Source: Melioribacteraceae bacterium (GTDB taxonomy: Bacteria > Bacteroidota > Ignavibacteria > Ignavibacteriales > Melioribacteraceae). From it: a stretch of DNA of 64,000 nucleotides. The notes under the pieces are model-generated. The model did no database searches, had not been told where the DNA came from, and saw nothing but the letters and a program-made list of their open reading frames with translations. The stretch covers positions 1 to 64,000 of the forward strand of contig JAEINS010000014.1 in assembly GCA_016342755.1 (NCBI GenBank). The letters are read 5' to 3'. Within the stretch, counting starts at the first letter, position 1, and every line of letters begins with the position of its first letter. The position numbers and the translations under genes were made by a program. Of the stretch, positions 9,106 to 18,234 are shown in pieces.

Positions 9106-9994
9106 TTATCCCTTCTCCTTCTAACTGCTCGGTCAGAATTTTTGTAAGTTTCTCTAATTGCCGCATCGAATTTTTAATCTGAATTAAAAACTCTTCATCA
9201 TATAAAAGTTTGCCAAGATTATTTTCTTTATTCTGAACTTGTAAAGCCAGCTCATTAATTTTCTTAATTAGTTTATTTCCGTTTTCTAAAAGTTTTTTCG
9301 ACTCAGTCAGAGTTTCACTTATATCAGTTTTATTCTCTTCAATAAGCATTCTGGAAGCTTCAGTAAACTCAATCCCGGATGTAATCAGCTTTTTAATTCC
9401 CGCTCTGTTTTCTTCTATTGAAGTATTTAATTTTTCTGTCAGATTTTCAATTCCGGCAAGAGTTGATTTTACATTTTCATTAAAAGTTTCATCTGCCAGA
9501 AAAGAATTAATATTTGTGAGTGAAATTTTAACTTCCTTAATTACATCAACAAGATCAGTCTGAACCGAACTTAACATTGCCATTGCCGTAGAAATATCTC
9601 CGGCAAAAATACCATTCTGAACATTTTCAAAATCCAGAATACCATTATTATTTCCCGGGCTAATTTCAATCTTCTTTCCACCCATCAAATCCAGCATCAT
9701 AACGGAAAATTTTGCGTCAGATCTTAAAACAACATCATTATTCATAGTGCATTTAACTAAAACACTGTTGTTGGTTGAAATAATATCTTCAACAAATCCC
9801 TTTTTAACACCGTTTATAGTAACGGCATCACCCTTTTCTAATCCGGCAACAGAATCAAAATTAATCTTTAAAATTTTCTTTTCCGAAAACAGATCGATGT
9901 TTTTTGTCCAGCCGTAAACAAATATCACTAAAATGATACTTACTAAAACGGTTATTCCGACTTTAATATTAGTCTTTTTCTGATTTTGCATCAT
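9083..9994 (-). CDS. MCE/MlaD family lipid-transport protein
   Basis: 303 residues. An N-terminal membrane anchor (about 10-28, VGITVLVSIILVIFVYGW) is followed by one MCE domain with the typical FDSVAGLEKGDAVTINGVKKGFV segment. A long, mostly helical C-terminal part with repeated leucine and isoleucine spacing follows. MlaD-type proteins are inner-membrane-anchored substrate-binding parts of phospholipid ABC transporters. No MlaE permease or MlaF ATPase is present in this window. It overlaps its upstream neighbour by 26 bases and ggt by 23 bases, so it sits in a tightly packed operon. Confidence 0.88.
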   Translation of the reverse strand: MMQNQKKTNIKVGITVLVSIILVIFVYGWTKNIDLFSEKKILKINFDSVAGLEKGDAVTINGVKKGFVEDIISTNNSVLVKCTMNNDVVLRSDAKFSVMMLDLMGGKKIEISPGNNNGILDFENVQNGIFAGDISTAMAMLSSVQTDLVDVIKEVKISLTNINSFLADETFNENVKSTLAGIENLTEKLNTSIEENRAGIKKLITSGIEFTEASRMLIEENKTDISETLTESKKLLENGNKLIKKINELALQVQNKENNLGKLLYDEEFLIQIKNSMRQLEKLTKILTEQLEGEGINVDANIF

Positions 9995-10340
9995 TAATAT
10001 ATTTCTTTAGTTTTAATAATTCTTCTTTATTGATTTGTTTGTCATCCAGAAAATCTTCAATTTTATTGAAAAATTCTTTTGAAGTCTCATAAGTTTCACT
10101 TATTGATTTTTCTTTAATTACATCAATATAATCATTAAATAAAACATTAACTGAATCTTTAATTTCGGAATTTTCTAAAATATTGATTTTTTCAGATAAC
10201 ACTTCTGTAAAATAGTCTTCAACTTTCCCTTTTCCAAAATCATAAATATCGTCTTCGTATTTTTGATAAAGATAAAAAGATATGCCAATTATAACTATTA
10301 AGAGTGCAGCAGATTTTAAGAAACATCCAATAAATTTCAT
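9969..10340 (-). CDS. Small single-pass membrane protein, unknown function
   Basis: 123 residues. One hydrophobic segment near the N-terminus (LKSAALLIVIIGISFYLY) is followed by a charged, helix-rich domain with many Lys, Glu and Asp. The start overlaps the CorC-like gene by 4 bases and the end overlaps the MCE gene by 26, so it belongs to the same operon. I do not recognise a family. The domain facing away from the N-terminus has no cysteine and no catalytic-looking motif. Confidence 0.65.
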   Translation of the reverse strand: MKFIGCFLKSAALLIVIIGISFYLYQKYEDDIYDFGKGKVEDYFTEVLSEKINILENSEIKDSVNVLFNDYIDVIKEKSISETYETSKEFFNKIEDFLDDKQINKEELLKLKKYINDAKSEKD

Positions 10341-11626
10341 CTGGATTTATCTTCAAGTCTATCTATAAGAACTTTGCTAATTCTTTTATTATCAACTTCT
10401 TTAACCGTGAACTTGAAACAATCATGTTCAAAATTAAAACCTTCATCCGGAATTATTGCCGCTTTATTAAAAATAAAACCGCCAACAGTGTCGTAATCAT
10501 CGTTCTCGGATGATAAATTGGACGCAAGAAGTTCGTTTATTTCATCAATTGAAACTTTACCAAGAACTAAATAAGAACCATTTTCTAATTCTGTAATTTC
10601 ATTTTCTTCATTGTCATATTCATCCCTAATTTCGCCAACAATTTCTTCCAGAATATCTTCCAGCGTTACAATACCGGAGGTTCCGCCATATTCATCAACA
10701 ACAATTCCCATGTGCCTGTTTTTTTGCTGAAAATCGCGCATAGTATCACTAATCAATTTAGATTCGGGAATGAACAGGGCATTTCTCGAAATTTTCCGTA
10801 GGGAAATGTTTTTCTGAGTTTCAGAATTATTAAGAAAAGGTAAAAGATCTTTTGCATAAATGATTCCGATAATATCATCGAGATCATTTTTGTAAAGAGG
10901 AATTCTGCTGTGTCCCGATTCATTAATTAAATTAAGCAGAGAATCAAAATCAGTATCCGAAGAAACCGCTGTAACATCAACTCTGGGAGTCATTACCTCG
11001 CGGACCGAAATAGTTTTGAAGGAAACAATTCCGTGTATAAGTTCATGTTCATCATCTTCAATAGTTCCTTTTTCTCTGCTTAGACCCGCAAGATCAGATA
11101 TTTCGGAGGAAAGAATAGCAGTTTTACTTTTATCAAACTTTATTCTTGAGGTAATTAGTTTTAATAAATCCGTTAAAATAGCGGCAACAGGGTATATTAA
11201 AACACTAACCCAGTAAAGAGGAATTATAATGACTTTTGCAAACTGATACGGTTTTTTTGTAGCCCATATTTTAGGAGTAATTTCACCAAAAATTAAAACC
11301 AATACTGTTAATAATATTATTTGCAGCAGCAAAATAAAATCAACATTTATATTATAGGAATCAGCAATTTTTAATGCCAGAGCAACAGATATAATTGAAG
11401 CACCGACATTAAAAATTGTATTCCCTAATAATATTGTAACAAGTAATCTTCGCGGAGCTTTTATTAGATTAATTATGTATTTGTTAATTAATCCTTTACC
11501 CTCTTTAATTTCTTTAAGTTTCTTTTTATCAAGAGAAAAAAGAGCAACTTCCGATCCAGAGAAAAAGGCTGATAATAATAAAAACACAGCCAATAACGAA
11601 AAACTATAAAACCAATCTACTTCCAA
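10337..11626 (-). CDS. CorC/HlyC (GldE-like) membrane protein with CBS pair
   Basis: 429 residues with the standard CNNM/CorC order: a DUF21 membrane domain of about four hydrophobic segments (residues 5-150), a CBS pair (REVMTPRVDVTAVSSD near 205 onward, SRIPLYKNDLDDIIGIIYAKDLL), and a C-terminal CorC_HlyC domain (GIVVDEYGGTSGIVTLEDILEEIVGEI). The family is linked to divalent-cation handling. In Bacteroidota one branch, GldE, lies directly after ssb and is tied to gliding and T9SS; the same ssb order is seen here. That suggests GldE ancestry but does not prove it. It lies 34 bases downstream of ssb. Confidence 0.9.
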   Translation of the reverse strand: MEVDWFYSFSLLAVFLLLSAFFSGSEVALFSLDKKKLKEIKEGKGLINKYIINLIKAPRRLLVTILLGNTIFNVGASIISVALALKIADSYNINVDFILLLQIILLTVLVLIFGEITPKIWATKKPYQFAKVIIIPLYWVSVLIYPVAAILTDLLKLITSRIKFDKSKTAILSSEISDLAGLSREKGTIEDDEHELIHGIVSFKTISVREVMTPRVDVTAVSSDTDFDSLLNLINESGHSRIPLYKNDLDDIIGIIYAKDLLPFLNNSETQKNISLRKISRNALFIPESKLISDTMRDFQQKNRHMGIVVDEYGGTSGIVTLEDILEEIVGEIRDEYDNEENEITELENGSYLVLGKVSIDEINELLASNLSSENDDYDTVGGFIFNKAAIIPDEGFNFEHDCFKFTVKEVDNKRISKVLIDRLEDKSR

Positions 11627-11660
11627 GTAGCAATTGAACCTAAATTGTTATACATACTAA

Positions 11661-12116
11661 TTAAAAAGGTAAGTCGTCATCAGGATTACCAGAAGCAACA
11701 TCTACCTTAGGTTCCTGACCAACTAAAGGCTCTTCTACATTATTTCTGGAATAACTAGTATCTCCACCGCCTGCCGAACCGCCCGCGTCTAAAGGAATCA
11801 TACTAAATGTATCTGCAATAACTTCTGTGAAATATTTTTTTACACCCTGGTTATCTTCATATTCACGGGTTCTTATTCTGCCTTCAACATAAACTCTTTT
11901 CCCTTTTCCAAGATTCTGCTTCATGTAATCAGATAAGTTAAAAGCTACAATATTATGCCAGGTTGCTTCTTTTTGCCATTGACCGTCTTTGCCTTTATAG
12001 CTGTGATCTGTAACCATAGAAAAACTGGTAACTTCCACGTTTGATGTGGTGAATCTTGTTTCAGGATCCTTCCCGATTCTACCGATGAGCATAATTTTGT
12101 TTAGCGAAAATGCCAC
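11661..12116 (-). CDS. ssb: Single-stranded DNA-binding protein
   Basis: Binds single-stranded DNA during replication and repair, and recruits partners through its C-terminal tip. The 151 residues have an OB fold at the N-terminus (NKIMLIGRIGKDPETRFT, then WHNIVAFN and GKRVYVEGRIRTREYED). An acidic tail follows, ending in DDDLPF, the usual partner-binding tip. The linker is Gly/Ser-rich. It heads the operon with the CorC/GldE-like gene. Confidence 0.97.
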   Translation of the reverse strand: MAFSLNKIMLIGRIGKDPETRFTTSNVEVTSFSMVTDHSYKGKDGQWQKEATWHNIVAFNLSDYMKQNLGKGKRVYVEGRIRTREYEDNQGVKKYFTEVIADTFSMIPLDAGGSAGGGDTSYSRNNVEEPLVGQEPKVDVASGNPDDDLPF

Positions 12117-12292
12117 AAAGCCTCCAAATATGATTATTGAAAAACAAAGTTATAATTTAGGAATTATAAATAAACTTTCAAGTATTATGATTTAAATAGC
12201 CAATGAAAATTTAATGTGTAAAATATAATTATTTTTGATTGATTAAACCAATTGTATTTTTAGGAAGTTTGTTTAAGGCGGAATAGAAAATA

Positions 12293-12330
12293 ATAAAAAA
12301 GCCGGCAAAACAATTTGTGTTACCGGCTTA
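12293..12330 (-). terminator. Intrinsic terminator after the FadL-type porin gene
   Basis: Read on the minus strand, AAGCCGG (12323-12329) pairs perfectly with CCGGCTT (12299-12305) across a 17-base loop, followed by a run of T. It lies 29 bases past the stop of the porin gene. Confidence 0.85.
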
Positions 12331-12357
12331 AAACTTATTTATTAGTGATATTAAATT

Positions 12358-13668
12358 TTATAATGAATAATTAAAATTCAAACCAATTAAATGAGCTGAT
12401 GATTCATATTTACCATTTAAATCAATTTCCTGTCCACTTATTGGAATAAATTCTTGAGAATTATCAATTTCTCTTTCCATAAAGTGTAAGTAGAAATATG
12501 CAAAATCAACAGAAAGTTTTTCTGTTATATTATATCCAATACCTAAGTTAAAACCTATTCTATCAGCATCAGGTAAAGTAGGATCTAATCTTTCATCTTG
12601 CACAGGGTTTTTATCAAATAACAATCCAGCTCTTAAAGCAGTACCGCAATTTAATATATACTCACCGCCGCCTCTAATTATAAAACTGTTTTCATACTCT
12701 CTATGAGAAGTTGAGATATTACTTCCTGTTAACGGATGAACCCATTCATCAAAAGTTACTTCTAATTTATCATAACTTTCCCAGCCATTATATTGAAAAT
12801 CAGCAGTTAATGTTAAATTATCGTTAGCAGTATAAGCAGCACCAAATGCTATCATCATCGGTGTTGTCATAGGAGCAGAAATTTTCCCGTAAGGAAATGC
12901 TTTCATCCCTTCTGCCATTTTTGCGTCTGCTTCATTTGGATATGTTGTTGTAGCATCACCTTCAAAGTCATATTCAATTTCGCTCTTAAAAGCCAAACCT
13001 AATGATAAACACTTTGTTGGCTTGTACATTATAGCAGCATTAAAACCAATAGCTGTAGCGTCACCTTCCATTTCCATCATTGAATCAGAGAACATAAGAT
13101 AAGGTTTTGCCGCTATTCCGGTTGGTAAAAGACCTTGCATTTGTCTTGTAATTAAAACATCAGCATAAGAATATGTAACACCTGCAGAAACTGAAAATTG
13201 ATCAGAAACTTTGTAAGCTAAAACACCGGAAAAATTAAATGTTCTAATTTCAGTTTCAACTGCACTATATCTGCCAACCCAGTCATCTTTCCATTCTGTA
13301 CCTAATCCGTAAGGATTATTTAATGCAAAACCGACAAAAAACTTGTCGCTTAATTGATGTGTTGCATAAATATTAATTGGTGTAAAGAAATTTGGTTCTA
13401 ATTCAGATTCAGTACTGAGTGATCCAACCGGTCCGGTGAAAGTACTTGATGGCTTAATATAAGTAGCACCTAAACTAAAATGAGTACCGCTTAATTGAGT
13501 CATACCGGCTCCGTTAAAATAAACTGCTGATGCATCGTTAGCTAAACCTGTAAATGCACCGCCTAAAGACATTGCCCGCGCTCCGTGTTCATTAATCTGG
13601 AAACCGCTTGCAAAAAGTGATGAGCTTATTAGTAAAACACTCATAACAGTTGTAAATAACTTTTTCAA
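12358..13668 (-). CDS. FadL/OmpP1/TodX family outer-membrane transport protein
   Basis: 436 residues. A signal peptide (about 1-20, ending LFASG) leads directly into GFQINEHGARAMSLGGAFTG, the N-terminal hatch signature of FadL-type barrels, followed by NDASAVYFNGAGMTQL. Alternating beta-strands fill the rest. FadL proteins move long-chain fatty acids or other hydrophobic compounds across the outer membrane. The start is a TTG at 13668: no in-frame ATG is near, and AGGAGG sits 6 bases upstream, a near-ideal ribosome site. It is monocistronic, with its own candidate promoter and terminator. Confidence 0.92.
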   Translation of the reverse strand: MKKLFTTVMSVLLISSSLFASGFQINEHGARAMSLGGAFTGLANDASAVYFNGAGMTQLSGTHFSLGATYIKPSSTFTGPVGSLSTESELEPNFFTPINIYATHQLSDKFFVGFALNNPYGLGTEWKDDWVGRYSAVETEIRTFNFSGVLAYKVSDQFSVSAGVTYSYADVLITRQMQGLLPTGIAAKPYLMFSDSMMEMEGDATAIGFNAAIMYKPTKCLSLGLAFKSEIEYDFEGDATTTYPNEADAKMAEGMKAFPYGKISAPMTTPMMIAFGAAYTANDNLTLTADFQYNGWESYDKLEVTFDEWVHPLTGSNISTSHREYENSFIIRGGGEYILNCGTALRAGLLFDKNPVQDERLDPTLPDADRIGFNLGIGYNITEKLSVDFAYFYLHFMEREIDNSQEFIPISGQEIDLNGKYESSAHLIGLNFNYSL

Positions 13669-13704
13669 ATTATACCTCCTCTAATAGTATAAATTAAATA
13701 GTGT

Positions 13705-13735
13705 AAAATGTAATATCCTCCTTAAATAAGCCAAA
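13705..13735 (-). promoter_or_regulatory. Candidate Bacteroidota-type promoter for the porin gene
   Basis: On the minus strand, TTTG (13732-13735), 19 bases, then TACATTTT (13705-13712), 7 of 8 matches to TAnnTTTG. It is placed to give a leader of about 30 bases before the TTG start. Short motifs like this occur by chance in AT-rich DNA. Confidence 0.4.
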
Positions 13736-13822
13736 GGTTACCTTATAACTTATTTTAATGCTGAAAATAAGAATTTGTTGGAACCTAAACAAATAGATTT
13801 TATATGAAATGGAAATTTTGTT

Positions 13823-16171
13823 TTACAATTCTACAATGGTTACACCTTCTCCGCCCATTTCAATTTTAGCATAATAGTAGTTTTTCACATAGTCATTTTG
13901 TTCTAAAATTTCTTTTACCAGCATTTTTAAAACACCTGTGCCCTTGCCATGTAAAATTTCAACACTATTTATATCAGAAGTATAAGCATCATCAAGAAAT
14001 TTAATAATCTCAAACTCTGCTTCTTCAGGTCTCATGCCTCTAATATCGAGTCTTGAACTTGGGAGAGAACTTATAAACTGTATTCCCATTGAACGGGAAT
14101 TATTTATATTTTGTTTTTTTGCGGGAAGTAATTTGGAAAGTTTTACTTGCAGCTTAATACTGCCCGATGAAATAACAGCTTTATTCCTCGATAAATTTAT
14201 TTCTAAAATTTCACCGGATGTGGAAGTTCCTTCTACCTGCGCATAATCGCCTACTTTAAATTTATGATCTTTTTTTATTGGCTCACTAACTTCTTTAAAT
14301 GTTACTTTCCGGGTTTTAAGTTTAAGCTTTTCAATATCCGATTTTTCTTTTTTTATTGTCTCTTTTTCAGCATTAGATTCTCTAATATTTTTAATTGCCT
14401 GCTCAACCCTTTTGTTTACATCCGAAAGATAATTTTCAGCTTCACTTTTGGCATTTTTAATTATTTCCGCTTTTTTATTATCAAGCTTTGCAACTTTATC
14501 TTCATATAATTTGGTTAAACCCTTCAGCCTGGCATTTTCAATTTCCAGCTTATTTAATTTTTTTTGAAGTCGTTTAGAATTATTTTCCAGTTCAACTAAA
14601 AATTCTTCAACTTTAGTTTTATCCTGATCAAGATTTTCCTTTGCCAGATTTATAAATTTCTCATCAAAACCAATTCTCTTTGCAACTTCAAAAGCATAAC
14701 TTGAACCCGGAATTCCCTGCTTAAAAAGATACGTAGGAACAAGATTATCTAGATCAAATTCCATAGACGCATTTTGAAATCCTTCCTGATCATTTGCCAG
14801 CATTTTTAAATTACCATGATGCGTAGTTGCCAAAACTTTTGCGTTAAGTTTATTTAAGGCAATTAAAGTTGCAGATGCTAATGCGGAACCTTCATAAGGA
14901 TCAGTTCCGGTTCCAATTTCATCAATAAGCACTAACGTTTCTTCATCAGCTTTTTTTAATATTTCCTTAATGTTTGTTAAATGCGAACTGAACGTACTTA
15001 GATCATCTTCTATCGATTGCTCATCACCAATATCTACAAGTATTTTTGAAAACAAATGGAGATTCGAATCAGGATTTGCCGGGATATGAATTCCGGCCTG
15101 AATCATACATGATAATAAAGCAACAGTTTTTAGAACCACAGTTTTACCGCCGGCATTTGGACCGGTAATTAAAATCACATTTTCACTGCCGATTTCAATA
15201 TCTAAAGGAACCGTTTTATTTCTTGAAAGTTTTTTAATTAAAATAGGATGTCTTGCATTCAGCAATTTAAAAGATTTATCTTTTTCTATAGAAGGGAACG
15301 AACCCAGAATCTCCATTGAATATTTAGCCTTAGCAAAGATGGCATCTATTTCAGAAATCAGTTTTAATGATTGCTGAAGCTCAAAACTTGCGTTACCAAT
15401 ATGTCTGGTTAACTCTCCTAAAATTCTTTCTATTTCCCTTTTCTCGGCAAAATTCAAAGAAAGAATCTCATTATTTAATTCAAGAGTCTCTTCAGGTTCA
15501 ATATAAACAGTTTGTCCCGTTGCTGATTCAGAATGTATAAATCCTTTAACGTGGCGTTTATGCTCGGCTTTTACCGGCATAACCATCCGTCCGTCCCGCT
15601 GGGTAACATATTCATCCTGAACAATATAACTGCTGCTCAATTCTTTTAATATCCGGGTTATAACTTTATTTATATTTTCATTTTTATTTCTGATATCACG
15701 GCGTATTTCTTTCAGTTTCTGACTTGCATTATCACTGATATCCCCAGATTCAGTAAACACTTTTTTTATAACCTGCTCAAATTGTTTATCTACAAATAGA
15801 TTTGAAGCCAGATTGTTTTTTAATGTATCCGATTTATCAAATTTCATTAAATAGTTATGCAGCAGTCTGGAAGTTTCAGCAAGTTTTTTTATTTCTAAAA
15901 TTTTATTCTTTGGAAGAACTGTATTTTCAATTTTACTTTGCGAAAGAAATTTATACAAATCCGGGATGTAGCTTATTGGTGGATAATCTTCTTCAATTAA
16001 GATTTCTTTAGCTTCATTTATATAATTTCCTGCTCTTAAAATTCCATCAATATCATTTAGCGGACTAAGGTTTTCAATTATACTTTTCCCAATTTCGGTA
16101 ACAGCATATTTTGATATATAAGAAAGGACTTTATAAAATTCGAGTTTTTCAAGAATGGCTTTATCAATCAT
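13823..16171 (-). CDS. mutS2: MutS2 family DNA/ribosome-associated ATPase-endonuclease
   Basis: 782 residues, the usual MutS2 length. The core and clamp regions lack the mismatch-binding domain of MutS1. Walker A GPNAGGKT is at 337-344, with the Walker B LVLIDEIGTGTDP and the TTHHGNLK switch after it. A long coiled coil follows (about 510-640), then a C-terminal Smr domain with LDIRGMRPEEA and the HGKGTGVL nuclease motif. MutS2 proteins suppress recombination or rescue collided ribosomes, depending on species. It is last in the yqeY-cvpA-mutS2 run, 8 bases after cvpA. Confidence 0.96.
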   Translation of the reverse strand: MIDKAILEKLEFYKVLSYISKYAVTEIGKSIIENLSPLNDIDGILRAGNYINEAKEILIEEDYPPISYIPDLYKFLSQSKIENTVLPKNKILEIKKLAETSRLLHNYLMKFDKSDTLKNNLASNLFVDKQFEQVIKKVFTESGDISDNASQKLKEIRRDIRNKNENINKVITRILKELSSSYIVQDEYVTQRDGRMVMPVKAEHKRHVKGFIHSESATGQTVYIEPEETLELNNEILSLNFAEKREIERILGELTRHIGNASFELQQSLKLISEIDAIFAKAKYSMEILGSFPSIEKDKSFKLLNARHPILIKKLSRNKTVPLDIEIGSENVILITGPNAGGKTVVLKTVALLSCMIQAGIHIPANPDSNLHLFSKILVDIGDEQSIEDDLSTFSSHLTNIKEILKKADEETLVLIDEIGTGTDPYEGSALASATLIALNKLNAKVLATTHHGNLKMLANDQEGFQNASMEFDLDNLVPTYLFKQGIPGSSYAFEVAKRIGFDEKFINLAKENLDQDKTKVEEFLVELENNSKRLQKKLNKLEIENARLKGLTKLYEDKVAKLDNKKAEIIKNAKSEAENYLSDVNKRVEQAIKNIRESNAEKETIKKEKSDIEKLKLKTRKVTFKEVSEPIKKDHKFKVGDYAQVEGTSTSGEILEINLSRNKAVISSGSIKLQVKLSKLLPAKKQNINNSRSMGIQFISSLPSSRLDIRGMRPEEAEFEIIKFLDDAYTSDINSVEILHGKGTGVLKMLVKEILEQNDYVKNYYYAKIEMGGEGVTIVEL

Positions 16172-16179
16172 TTTAACTA

Positions 16180-16725
16180 TTAGTTTGTTGAATCAATTTC
16201 AATATTTTGGTAATCACTTTCACTTTCTAAAAAATCTTTAATAATATTTTTGGTATCGGTATCTTTTCCCAAAATAAAATCGATTGTAAATGGCAAAACA
16301 TTATAAACTTTTGAATATAAATAGGATTCATTAGCATCTTTTTCATTAGGGAAATTGAAAATATTTAGGAAAAGTAAAAATCCGCTAATAAAAAATACAA
16401 TTTGTACAGCACCGGAAATTCCGCCTAGTAATTGATTTATGAACCGATTTACTTTATCAACCGGATGAATTATTCTTTTGAGAATAGAAATTATAATCAC
16501 TGTTATTAGGAAAATTAAAATACCGGCAACAATTTCGGATAAATATATTTCATCATTAAAAACCGGAGAAATAAATGCGCCTGAAACTTTTGCAAATTTA
16601 AATGCCAGAACCAGAGCTAAAATAAATCCAATAATTCCAATAATTTTCCTTACAAGACCATCTTTATAGCCAAGCAGAAAACCGATAAGTATTACAACAA
16701 ATATTATTATATCGAGATAAGACAA
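16180..16725 (-). CDS. CvpA family membrane protein
   Basis: 181 residues with four hydrophobic segments. The N-terminal pattern YLDIIIFVVILIGFLLGYKDGLVRKI and the later HPVDKVNRFINQLLGGISGAVQ are typical of CvpA. The family is named for colicin V production in Escherichia coli, but its molecular role is unsettled. It sits between yqeY (4-base gap) and mutS2 (8-base gap). Confidence 0.88.
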   Translation of the reverse strand: MSYLDIIIFVVILIGFLLGYKDGLVRKIIGIIGFILALVLAFKFAKVSGAFISPVFNDEIYLSEIVAGILIFLITVIIISILKRIIHPVDKVNRFINQLLGGISGAVQIVFFISGFLLFLNIFNFPNEKDANESYLYSKVYNVLPFTIDFILGKDTDTKNIIKDFLESESDYQNIEIDSTN

Positions 16726-16729
16726 ATTA

Positions 16730-17176
16730 TTAACTCAAAATTTTATCAACAATACCTTTAATAACTTTACCGTCGGCTTTACCTTTTAACGCTTTTATAG
16801 CCGCCGGCATAAGTTTAGGAAAATCACTTTTTTCTTTAGCACCAACTTCATCGGCAATTTTTCTAATTTCCGCTTCAACTTCTTCATCAGTCAATTGCTT
16901 TGGCAAATACTCATGAATAATTGCAAGTTCAGCTTTTTCTTTTTCAGCAAGTTCAGTTCTGCCGGCATTATCAAATTGTTCAATTGCTTCTTTTCTTTTT
17001 TTTGCAGCCGCGGTAAGCATTTTAATTTCATCTTCCAAAGTTAGTTCTTTATCTGTACCGCTTTTTTCAAATTCTAAAATTAGTGCTCTAATCGAGCGAA
17101 TTGTCTCTAATCTAATTTTATCTTTTGCTTTCATAGCAGCTTTAAGATCATCATTAATTTTATCTTTTAAACTCAT
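16730..17176 (-). CDS. yqeY: GatB/YqeY domain protein
   Basis: 148 residues. SLKDKINDDLKAAMKAKDKIRLETIRSIRALILEFE at the start and KLMPAAIKALKGKADGKVIKGIVDKIL at the end are the family signatures. The fold equals the C-terminal tRNA-recognition domain of the GatB amidotransferase subunit, but the standalone role is not well defined. An AGGAGA site precedes the ATG. An intrinsic terminator ends only 14 bases upstream of the start, so its transcript must either read through or start in or before that hairpin. Confidence 0.92.
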   Translation of the reverse strand: MSLKDKINDDLKAAMKAKDKIRLETIRSIRALILEFEKSGTDKELTLEDEIKMLTAAAKKRKEAIEQFDNAGRTELAEKEKAELAIIHEYLPKQLTDEEVEAEIRKIADEVGAKEKSDFPKLMPAAIKALKGKADGKVIKGIVDKILS

Positions 17177-17190
17177 GTTCTCCTCAAAAT

Positions 17191-17221
17191 AAAAAAAGGC
17201 GGAACCGTAATGGTTCCACCT
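17191..17221 (-). terminator. Intrinsic terminator after the exbB-exbD-exbD operon
   Basis: Minus-strand GGTGGAACC / GGTTCCGCC forms a nearly perfect 9-bp stem with an ATTAC loop and is followed by seven T. It lies 29 bases after the second exbD and immediately before yqeY. Confidence 0.88.
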
Positions 17222-17249
17222 ATAAATTTTACAAAGTATTCAGACTATA

Positions 17250-17663
17250 TTAGCTTTTCACCATAGCTGAATAATTTATTCTTCGGCAATATGCTTTTCT
17301 AAGTTCCTGCTGAATATCCATTAAAATACCCATTGAAGAGTTTTTATCAGCACGCAAAGAAACAATTACGTTTGGTACTTCTTGTCTCTTTTTATACATA
17401 ATTGATTGGATATCCTTTATCTGAACAATAGCATCGTTCACCTGAATTTTTTCATTATCACCAATCCAAACATAAGAAACTAATCTTTTGTTTTCTATTT
17501 TCTGAATTGCTTCAGCTTCAGGCAATGAAAATTTAACAAATACTTCTTGCTCTCTCATAGTTGTAGCAACCATAAAGAATAACAAAAGCATAAATATAAT
17601 ATCAGGCAATGAAGCTGTTGATATTCCCGTAGAACTTTGAGATCTTTTCTTTTCAAATTTCAT
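17250..17663 (-). CDS. exbD: ExbD/TolR family biopolymer transport protein (second copy)
   Basis: 137 residues. One N-terminal membrane segment (LPDIIFMLLLFFMVATT) contains the conserved aspartate that is protonated during proton-driven rotation or coupling. A periplasmic alpha/beta domain with IVSLRADKNSSMGILMDIQQEL follows. It works with the ExbB-like pump stator to energise outer-membrane transport, via TonB or a Tol-like partner. It is third in the exbB-exbD-exbD operon, 14 bases after the first exbD. Paired exbD genes are common in Bacteroidota-type genomes. Confidence 0.92.
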   Translation of the reverse strand: MKFEKKRSQSSTGISTASLPDIIFMLLLFFMVATTMREQEVFVKFSLPEAEAIQKIENKRLVSYVWIGDNEKIQVNDAIVQIKDIQSIMYKKRQEVPNVIVSLRADKNSSMGILMDIQQELRKAYCRRINYSAMVKS

Positions 17664-17677
17664 ACTATTTACCTTTT

Positions 17678-18208
17678 TTAGTTGCCAACTTTTTCTGGTT
17701 CTGCAATTGATATTGTTTCACGAACTTTATCTTTAATAGGTCCTTGTTCGTCAGGAGACAATTCTCTATACTCTTTTCCGTAAATACCTCTAGACAATTC
17801 ATCCTTCATTTCCTGATAAGCACCTTTAACCTGATCTAACGTTTGAATATACATATTATAGTTAGTAGTTCTTTCAGCTTTAATCGAAACAATTAATTTT
17901 TTGTTAGCAGGCAAATCTAATTTACTCTTAATTCTCTCTTTAAGATTATCTTTGATCTGCGGAATAGCAATAATTTCACCGCCAAGCAAAACTTGTCCGG
18001 CTTCATTAACCATTATAGCAGCCATTCTATCTTTAGATATTGGAGCAACTTCAACATCTTCCTGATATTCCGGAAGTGTCATACCAATACCAGTATCAAC
18101 ATCAATAGTAGTAGTTACAAGGAAGAATAATAACAGTAAAAAAGTAATGTCGGCCATTGAACCAGCTTCAATATCGGCACCACGATCTTTTTTCTTTTTC
18201 ATTAACAT
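17678..18208 (-). CDS. exbD: ExbD/TolR family biopolymer transport protein (first copy)
   Basis: 176 residues. After a basic start (KKKKDRGADIEAGS), the membrane segment MADITFLLLLFFLVTTT carries the conserved Asp. The periplasmic domain is longer than in the second copy and ends in an acidic/Pro-containing tail. The differences suggest the two ExbD proteins form a heteromer rather than being redundant; this is inference. It lies 26 bases after exbB. Confidence 0.92.
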   Translation of the reverse strand: MLMKKKKDRGADIEAGSMADITFLLLLFFLVTTTIDVDTGIGMTLPEYQEDVEVAPISKDRMAAIMVNEAGQVLLGGEIIAIPQIKDNLKERIKSKLDLPANKKLIVSIKAERTTNYNMYIQTLDQVKGAYQEMKDELSRGIYGKEYRELSPDEQGPIKDKVRETISIAEPEKVGN

Positions 18209-18234
18209 TTTTAGACTCAGTTTCTGTTATTCAA

